From the NCBI GenBank assembly GCA_964473245.1, contig CAYYOL010000001.1:50303-114302 (forward strand): a DNA stretch of 64,000 nt, given 5' to 3'. The stretch's first letter is position 1. The number at the start of each line of letters is the position of its first letter. Both the position numbers and the translations under genes were made by a program. Of the stretch, positions 60,201 through 64,000 are shown in pieces. The stretch is from CAYZJV01 sp964473245 (GTDB lineage: Bacteria; Spirochaetota; Spirochaetia; Sphaerochaetales; Sphaerochaetaceae). The notes under the pieces were generated by a model. It saw nothing but the letters and a program-made list of their open reading frames with translations. It had not been told where the DNA came from and did no database searches.

Positions 60201-60594
60201 CATCTTCCCAGTCATCCCACTCATCTTCCCAGTCATCCCACTCATCTTCCCAGTCATCCCACTCATCTTCCCAAGCTTCTATGAAAACCGGATCGGGCTC
60301 CTCCTCGATTGGTTCCGGTTCATCGACCTCTACATCTTCGACAGGCATCTCGAGTTCATCTACACCATCTTCAATAGGAGGTTCTTCAGAAGTGATTTCG
60401 ACTGGGGGTATTTCTTGCGGTACTTCGTGTTCCGATTCTGGTGGAATGGAGACAACGGGAGGAGTCTCCTCCACCTCTTCAGAAATCTCTGCAGAGACCG
60501 GAGGCGAACAGAAAGAGAGCACACCGAGGAGTGCAATCGAATAGACCAGTAAGACGACGAGCGTGCTGATCAGTCGTATTTTCCCTGCCTCCAT
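57286..60594 (-). CDS. Outer-membrane usher of a chaperone-usher pathway
   Basis: 1102 aa (classic ushers ~800-850). Signal peptide (LVVLLVYSIALLGVLSF ... VSA); acidic linker ~33-155 with tandem WDDWEDE repeats; usher N-terminal part (~160-300); beta-barrel region with FVFGNVNDYLGYSVDTFGIG, FEYEVVVDEPSIVEVLINE and many alternating strands; C-terminal domain with LFTDEHGFFFMSGIKAGEYQF; a ~110-residue tail. It would secrete and assemble pilus subunits handed over by the chaperone. The ATG at 60594 has AAGGGAAGAG upstream once the false gap is removed (the duplicate start is at 60749). The frame reaching 60756 through the Ns is not real. Confidence 0.8.
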   Translation of the reverse strand: MEAGKIRLISTLVVLLVYSIALLGVLSFCSPPVSAEISEEVEETPPVVSIPPESEHEVPQEIPPVEITSEEPPIEDGVDELEMPVEDVEVDEPEPIEEEPDPVFIEAWEDEWDDWEDEWDDWEDEWDDWEDEWEEWDEDWQDQWIPEEEEDDPWADFYVAGEEDYSIFDDGEYYVPLIVNTDYLSDITVTFLSDSIYVNVAEFRSLISDLLIDSFEQELFATTDTFFSLAYLNEMGIETWYNYQTFELNMNFPTWMMPTRILSINRGTLARYSSYSMSGSSFIEPEPFSWFANLSIYSLLDVSAANNWQINPTSLFTMQSRNSLSIFDVAFDFSYTVHPGRAYNRILETWSEDYRDYVTFQGIQGFYDYKPKSLRFVFGNVNDYLGYSVDTFGIGVEKRYNYGDAKPKNHQFEYEVVVDEPSIVEVLINERSVYRRELQAGIYKLRDFAFTQGANYARVVVEPISNPDQQEEYEFVLGFDSRLLARGDTLYSASLSFPQYNIDNTVFRLNQQYGLNDEVTAQYSLAFSPSAVNLGISQIIATPFGSFDASLSTSYNLPLAFGLAGSLSYRISGSEESSFGALSLSAGITSKRYTTRLSVPPGETPAAGHTITTSFSFSGRVGPQLRYSLSGSLNWLLSSTLPTWRVTLSSGLPLIPRMSVSGSVSLYASPAAPTPQVRGQIGLNYSFNPNLNMSASTNLEDSTYVNASWRPFGSSNSSMQFSFSGIEFDDPLDHQGTISYSRSGVRYGVSLRQQYSDRFTRFTTSLSLNTAFAYSGGMFGMTRSISDNFLLVKPGGAMKGGDIAVTRTMTSEPQALPKLFGVGTYTSITTHQQNNVVVYGIGESLMGSSESFIYDFLPRPRQGYAVRVSSELTYSVVGTLLRTPQSAYSRYTTDLARVEIAEDGEETLVFDETLYLFTDEHGFFFMSGIKAGEYQFSLFLPNSTEDDPPIDVRFTIEEFEDTDEPLVLVLETFIASEISEALEFEFYESLMGNEVESSVFDEDGFYRLEITDRMEELVFWDDYYPQRLMLDSQLVTDGDESFSDSYVEFVGAQPEEMSALMRMRRERELQLFNLARLRMIVKPYLDAISPRDGWKPVTQTSR
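60201..60273. repeat. 21-bp tandem repeat inside the usher gene
   Basis: Three exact copies of CATCTTCCCAGTCATCCCAC+T (60201-60221, 60222-60242, 60243-60263) and a partial fourth. On the coding strand each unit encodes EWDDWED. Diverged copies flank it. Exact identity suggests recent slippage and variable copy number. Confidence 0.9.
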
Positions 60595-60755
60595 TATGCA
60601 NNNNNNNNNNNNNNNNNNNNNNNNNNNNNNNNNNNNNNNNNNNNNNNNNNNNNNNNNNNNNNNNNNNNNNNNNNNNNNNNNNNNNNNNNNNNNNNNNNNN
60701 CCAGTAAGACGACGAGCGTGCTGATCAGTCGTATTTTCCCTGCCTCCATTATGCA
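60546..60755. other. False scaffold gap with duplicated 55-bp flanks
   Basis: 100 Ns (60601-60700) lie between two identical 55-bp copies (60546-60600 and 60701-60755), each containing the usher start codon and first codons. The pattern fits two contigs that overlap by one assembly k-mer and were scaffolded with a fixed 100-N spacer. The true sequence probably has one copy and no gap. Confidence 0.85.
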
Positions 60756-60783
60756 ACTCTTCCCTTACTGGATCGCATGATCG

Positions 60784-61548
60784 CTAGTTATTGTATGTGA
60801 TTCTTGCCGTGAACATCCTCTCCGCATTTGTTAGATTCGTGGGGAACTGCATATTCTGAGGCCATGCGACCTGTACATTGACTGTTTTCCCTGCAAGTAG
60901 ATTCAGTCCATTCACAAAACCGAGAGCTTCCCCCTCGTATACAACACTTTGACGAGTCGCATTGTTTACGACTTCCACACGAGCACCATTGAGTATCTGG
61001 TGAATCGTACCAGCATTATTGATGGTGAGCGTCATCACTTGTCTACCATCCGAGGTGAGCGTGGGTCTTGCGGCATCCACTTGGACGCGAGAGACTGTCC
61101 GACTGGGAGAAACATACAGACTGGTCGTATAGACATAGAGGAAATTGAACATGCTCTGACCCTCTGTGGCTCTTCCCTGGCTATAAGGAATCTGTTCAGC
61201 TCGTAGACGAAATGACAACTCGGTGGGAATGGTTCGAGGACCTCGATACTGTACTCTGACTATCTGAGAACTTTGTGGTCGGAGTATGACTTTGCTGGGC
61301 ACAATCGAGAAATAGGCTGCAGCGTTTTCATTTACTTCCCTACCATTTGCATCCAGATCTCGAGTAAGCGCGGAGATCTCAACTGCGATGCTATCATTCG
61401 AGTCATTCACAATGGTATAGGTCTTAGTGCTGTTTGCTCCGCTCGGGGCAAAGGTCTGCTCCAGTGGTGAAAACTGGAATGCAAACACGGGTCCTACAGC
61501 AATTATCAACACGATAAGTGTTAACAGTGTTTTCTTTTTCCTGTTCAT
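60784..61548 (-). CDS. Periplasmic pilus-assembly chaperone (PapD-like)
   Basis: 254 aa. Signal peptide LLTLIVLIIAVGPVFA. Two Ig-like domains: the first ends with SKVILRPQSSQIVRVQYRGP, the chaperone signature with its conserved Arg/Lys edge strand, followed by LSFRLRAEQIPY; the second includes LTINNAGTIHQILNGARV. It would cap pilin subunits by donor-strand complementation. The start is the ATG at 61548: a TTGCAC-17-TATGAT promoter ends 7 nt upstream, so it is leaderless. The in-frame upstream codons precede the promoter. The usher follows 34 nt later. Confidence 0.87.
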   Translation of the reverse strand: MNRKKKTLLTLIVLIIAVGPVFAFQFSPLEQTFAPSGANSTKTYTIVNDSNDSIAVEISALTRDLDANGREVNENAAAYFSIVPSKVILRPQSSQIVRVQYRGPRTIPTELSFRLRAEQIPYSQGRATEGQSMFNFLYVYTTSLYVSPSRTVSRVQVDAARPTLTSDGRQVMTLTINNAGTIHQILNGARVEVVNNATRQSVVYEGEALGFVNGLNLLAGKTVNVQVAWPQNMQFPTNLTNAERMFTARITYNN

Positions 61549-61555
61549 GGTACGC

Positions 61556-61584
61556 ATCATATCACTCAAATGTACTTGGTGCAA
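61556..61584 (-). promoter_or_regulatory. Leaderless promoter of the chaperone-usher operon
   Basis: Minus strand: TTGCAC (61584-61579), 17-nt spacer ending TGA, TATGAT (61561-61556), seven bases to the ATG at 61548. Confidence 0.6.
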
Positions 61585-61910
61585 AGCACTTTTATCCTCT
61601 TCTCCGTACGAATTCATGGCTAAATCCATCCTTTTTTCGATTCTGGTCTCAGTCTGACCGAGGAGATACTCCACTACATCCTGTCAGGATGCTCTTATTC
61701 TATTGAATTTAGCATACGAGAATACAAAACTTGTGTCAATTGTATGGTAATTAAAGTTAGGAAAGTACGTATCACAGCAATAATTACAATTAAACCATGA
61801 TAAATATGGTTATTAATGGGGTTATTACTTTTCTGCTTATGACACAATAGAAAACAAAGATGCTCTGCATTGTCCCATACGAGCGATCTTGCTGAAAATT
61901 TGCCACTTTA
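61585..61910. other. AT-rich intergenic region between chaperone and tRNA-Pro
   Basis: No gene is supported. The middle (~61690-61860) is strongly AT-rich and contains an inverted repeat AACCAT (61793-61798) / ATGGTT (61806-61811) with a 7-bp spacer, a possible regulator site for the divergent chaperone-usher operon. A minus-strand frame across it and the tRNA is a shadow. Confidence 0.5.
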
Positions 61911-61940
61911 TTGACATGCTATTTCTATCCATGATATGTT
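61911..61940 (+). promoter_or_regulatory. Promoter of tRNA-Pro
   Basis: Consensus TTGACA (61911-61916), 18-nt spacer, TATGTT (61935-61940); the mature tRNA starts 24 nt downstream. Confidence 0.6.
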
Positions 61941-61963
61941 CGTCGGAGTGCATTGCACGAAAA

Positions 61964-62037
61964 CGGGCTGTAGCGCAGGGGTTTAGCGTACATGTCTGGG
62001 GGACATGGGGTCGGCGGTTCAAATCCGCCCAGCCCGA
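61964..62037 (+). tRNA. tRNA-Pro (GGG anticodon)
   Basis: 74 nt ending with A73; CCA is not encoded. Acceptor CGGGCTG / CAGCCCG, D-stem GCGC / GCGT, anticodon stem CATGT / ACATG around loop CTGGGGG (anticodon GGG), T-arm GGCGG-TTCAAAT-CCGCC. It reads CCC (and CCU by wobble) codons. Confidence 0.96.
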
Positions 62038-62038
62038 T

Positions 62039-62072
62039 ATCCTGCAAGAATTATTTCTTGCAGGATTTTTTT
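62039..62072 (+). terminator. Terminator after tRNA-Pro
   Basis: Near-perfect stem ATCCTGCAAGA / TCTTGCAGGAT with a short AT-rich loop, followed by seven Ts (62066-62072). Confidence 0.92.
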
Positions 62073-62085
62073 GTGCCAATCTCTT

Positions 62086-63171
62086 TTAGTCCGGAAACGT
62101 AAGATCAAGTCGCGCACCGATTTCTCGTAGACTCTCTACCACATTCGACTTCAGGGGAACACCCTCTCGAGTGCTCTGGGCTTCTGCCTCGTGCTCTTTG
62201 AGGCCGGCATAGTAGATTCGTTCAGCTCCCTCTGCCGGTGTCGCGCTGGTCAATTCGTTCAACATGCGATCCATATCGGCCTTGAATTCTGACGGTTCCC
62301 TGAACAGATCGAGACGAATAGCTCCAAAGAAGTGACAAACTCGTGCACTGGTTGCCTCGCTATCCATCACCGACTTTCCGAACTCTCCACCACTGGCTAC
62401 GGCGGTGAGAATATCGACCATAGTGGCTAATCCGAAGCCCTTGTGTCCTCCGAACAGTTCACCATCGCCACCAAGCGGCATGATCCCTCCCCCTCGTTGG
62501 TAGAGCATGTCATTGAGCAACTTGTGAGCATTACCAGTGACACGACCTGTGGTATCGACAGCCCAGCCATCGGGCAGTTCCTTTCCATCGCGACTGAAGA
62601 CCTCCACTTTCCCTCTGGTGACTACCGTGGTGGCCATGTCCAATGTGAACATCTTTCCATCGTTCGCGGGTACGGAGAATGCCAAAGGATTCGTACCGAA
62701 CATTGCAGCGCGACCGAACGTGGGAACACCAAGAGCTGCGGTATTGGTCATGCAGATTCCGATCATATCCTCACGAGCGGCCATCTCAGTGTAGTATCCA
62801 GCAATACCGTAGTGATTGCTGTTGCGAATAGATGCAAATGCTACCCCACTCTCCTTGGCTGTATCGATTGCCCACTGCATGGTACGTTTACTGATACCCA
62901 TGCCCATGGCGCCCTCGGCATCGAGCACACGAGAAATTGGCGTCTCGCGGAGAACCGTCGGTTGAATTCCTCCGGCCATAATTCCCTTTCGTATCCCATT
63001 CTCATACCGCCACATTCGAGCTACACCGTGACTGGCAATGCCACGAGCATCGGCAGCTACCAAGATCTCCGCCGAATCTCGCGCCTCATGTGAAGGTAGA
63101 CCGAGTCTGATAAAGATCTCTGTACAGAATGTCTCCAGTTTTTCCCGTTGAACCCGAATTATGTCTTTCAT
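62086..63171 (-). CDS. Type-2 malate/L-lactate dehydrogenase family oxidoreductase
   Basis: 361 aa NAD(P)-dependent dehydrogenase of the Ldh_2 (YlbC/MdhA/ComC) family. ADARGIASHGVARMWRYE near residue 40, the catalytic SNHYGIAGYY (~116), TNTAALGVPTFG, TNPLAFSVPA and GGHKGFGLATMVDIL are family blocks. Members oxidise malate, lactate, sulfolactate or ureidoglycolate; the substrate is not determinable. GGAGAGG precedes the ATG. It lies 30 nt after the GntR regulator, presumably its controller. Confidence 0.92.
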   Translation of the reverse strand: MKDIIRVQREKLETFCTEIFIRLGLPSHEARDSAEILVAADARGIASHGVARMWRYENGIRKGIMAGGIQPTVLRETPISRVLDAEGAMGMGISKRTMQWAIDTAKESGVAFASIRNSNHYGIAGYYTEMAAREDMIGICMTNTAALGVPTFGRAAMFGTNPLAFSVPANDGKMFTLDMATTVVTRGKVEVFSRDGKELPDGWAVDTTGRVTGNAHKLLNDMLYQRGGGIMPLGGDGELFGGHKGFGLATMVDILTAVASGGEFGKSVMDSEATSARVCHFFGAIRLDLFREPSEFKADMDRMLNELTSATPAEGAERIYYAGLKEHEAEAQSTREGVPLKSNVVESLREIGARLDLTFPD

Positions 63172-63201
63172 GTATCCTCTCCATTTCTGTGTACGTGTGT
63201 G

Positions 63202-63921
63202 TCAATCATGTTCAGTAAAATCGATATCCGCGAAACTACCAAGAATCGTCTGCATGTTCTCTGATAGGTGCTGAGTCATCGCCCGCTTTGCAAGCTCTGG
63301 ATCGTGAGCACGAATTGCATCGACTACCTGCTGATGCGTCACCGGAGCATTCTGTGCGGCAGATGGCTCAGTTACACGGGCGTAGGTCGAAATTCCGGCA
63401 TGGATCACGGGAAGAAGTGTATGTACTACTCGATTCCCGGCACAGCGAGCGATCTTGCTATGGAATTCGATATCCTTCTCGTCATACGGCTGTTCGTGGC
63501 GTATCAGAAAAGCCACTTCGTCGCAGATTCTCTGTAATTGCTCGATATCCGATTCGGTTACATGCAGTGCAGCGAGCTCCGCTAATCTAGGTTCGATCAT
63601 CGTCCGAATTTCACAGAGGTCGAGTGCCAACTGTTTTTTGTCGCTCTGGAATCTGAATCCAAGAGGATCCTCCATAATGCCGATAGAGTCGCTCACAAAA
63701 GTCCCGTTTCCCCGAACGATATGCAACACGTTTTTACTTGCAAGAATTTTAATTGCTTCCCTTACGGTACTCCTACCCACATGCAACTGTGCTGCCAGAT
63801 CGTATTCGGTGGGCAACTTGTCTCCTGCTCGGAATCGACCATCAACAACCATCTGCTCAATCAAGTCGGAGACCCGTTCGGTCATGGTTCTGGTATCCAT
63901 CTTAGCAAATTGATTATCCAT
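63202..63921 (-). CDS. GntR-family regulator, FadR/FCD subfamily
   Basis: 239 aa. N-terminal winged helix with GRFRAGDKLPTEYDLAAQLHVGRSTVREAI and VRGNGTFVSD. The C-terminal FCD helical domain holds metal/ligand residues (ECR-like EIRTMIEPRLAELAALH, DIEFHSKIARCAGN, HQQVVDAIRAHD). This subfamily usually senses small organic acids. It is co-transcribed with the dehydrogenase. GGGAG lies 6 nt before the ATG. The 79 bp beyond it to the window end hold only upstream sequence. Confidence 0.93.
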   Translation of the reverse strand: MDNQFAKMDTRTMTERVSDLIEQMVVDGRFRAGDKLPTEYDLAAQLHVGRSTVREAIKILASKNVLHIVRGNGTFVSDSIGIMEDPLGFRFQSDKKQLALDLCEIRTMIEPRLAELAALHVTESDIEQLQRICDEVAFLIRHEQPYDEKDIEFHSKIARCAGNRVVHTLLPVIHAGISTYARVTEPSAAQNAPVTHQQVVDAIRAHDPELAKRAMTQHLSENMQTILGSFADIDFTEHD

Positions 63922-64000
63922 GTATCGCTCCCATCAATACAATACATCATATCATCAGACGTCTCGGAAAGCAATCCAAACCTGTACACTGTTGAACAAA

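Noticed and set aside
60201..60273. CRISPR-like array
   Set aside because: Tandem 21-bp units with no spacers, in frame within a coding sequence.
60546..60755. 55-bp direct repeats as the target-site duplication of an insertion element
   Set aside because: The repeats abut exactly 100 Ns and carry the start of the usher gene; an assembly k-mer overlap explains them better.
61837..62079. 80-residue minus-strand ORF covering the tRNA-Pro
   Set aside because: It is antisense to a perfect tRNA and its terminator; such frames across tRNAs are common annotation errors.

Overview
The window looks like part of a draft genome from a spirochaete-like bacterium. The evidence is a nine-gene V-type (A/V) ATPase operon, the block rplU-rpmA-obg-nadD-yqeK-lipoprotein-rsfS, a membrane-anchored LuxR-type regulator, and many lipoprotein or periplasmic proteins. 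Placement below phylum level is inference. There is no CRISPR array, insertion sequence, rRNA or phage gene. One tRNA is present, tRNA-Pro(GGG). A 100-N scaffold gap at 60601-60700 is flanked by two identical 55-bp copies, so it is almost certainly an assembly artefact.

Layout. 1-2014 (minus): end of glyS and gltX. 2289-6543 (minus): a tightly packed operon of a PHP phosphoesterase, an RloA-like AAA ATPase, an RloB-like Toprim protein, a membrane LuxR regulator and an alpha/beta hydrolase; it resembles an abortive-infection RloAB/AbiL locus, but both core proteins lack key residues. 6636-11127 (minus): pdxA, a NatAB-like ABC exporter, a lipoprotein and cobO. 11515-15812 (plus): a very acidic small protein, then an ABC importer with two paralogous binding proteins, a permease and an ATPase. 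15909-21621 (minus): ribosome assembly, NAD and translation genes ending upstream with argS. 21778-31120: serine acetyltransferase, an AraC regulator divergent from a fructuronate-reductase-like SDR, mtaB-tyrA, pta, a GGDEF/EAL protein and a MATE exporter. 31093-36637 (minus): rsmA, comEC, a membrane protein, a phosphohexomutase and a HAD phosphatase. 36693-47731: an MFS transporter, CorA with an elaborate leader, an HD protein, two unknown proteins, DUF3006, an esterase, DUF72, a PIG-L deacetylase, TauE, a beta-CASP nuclease and a LUD protein. 47744-57231 (minus): the V-ATPase operon (H-C-I-K-F-E-A-B-D) continuing into UspA and PTS EIIA. 57286-61548 (minus): a chaperone-usher pair without pilins. 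61964-63921: tRNA-Pro, then a GntR regulator and a type-2 malate/lactate dehydrogenase.

Points that stand out. (1) At least eight genes (tyrA, the HAD and MFS pair, esterase, DUF72, TauE, beta-CASP nuclease, pilus chaperone) have a -10-like box exactly 6-7 nt before the ATG and no Shine-Dalgarno, which predicts leaderless mRNAs. (2) The corA leader encodes a 33-residue ORF whose interior can pair with a segment that would otherwise sequester the corA start codon: an attenuation-like switch. (3) The chaperone-usher pair is unexpected in a spirochaete, and its usher carries an acidic, Trp-rich repeat region. (4) The RloAB-like pair seems catalytically degenerate but intact. All functional calls come from motifs read by eye; no database search was run.
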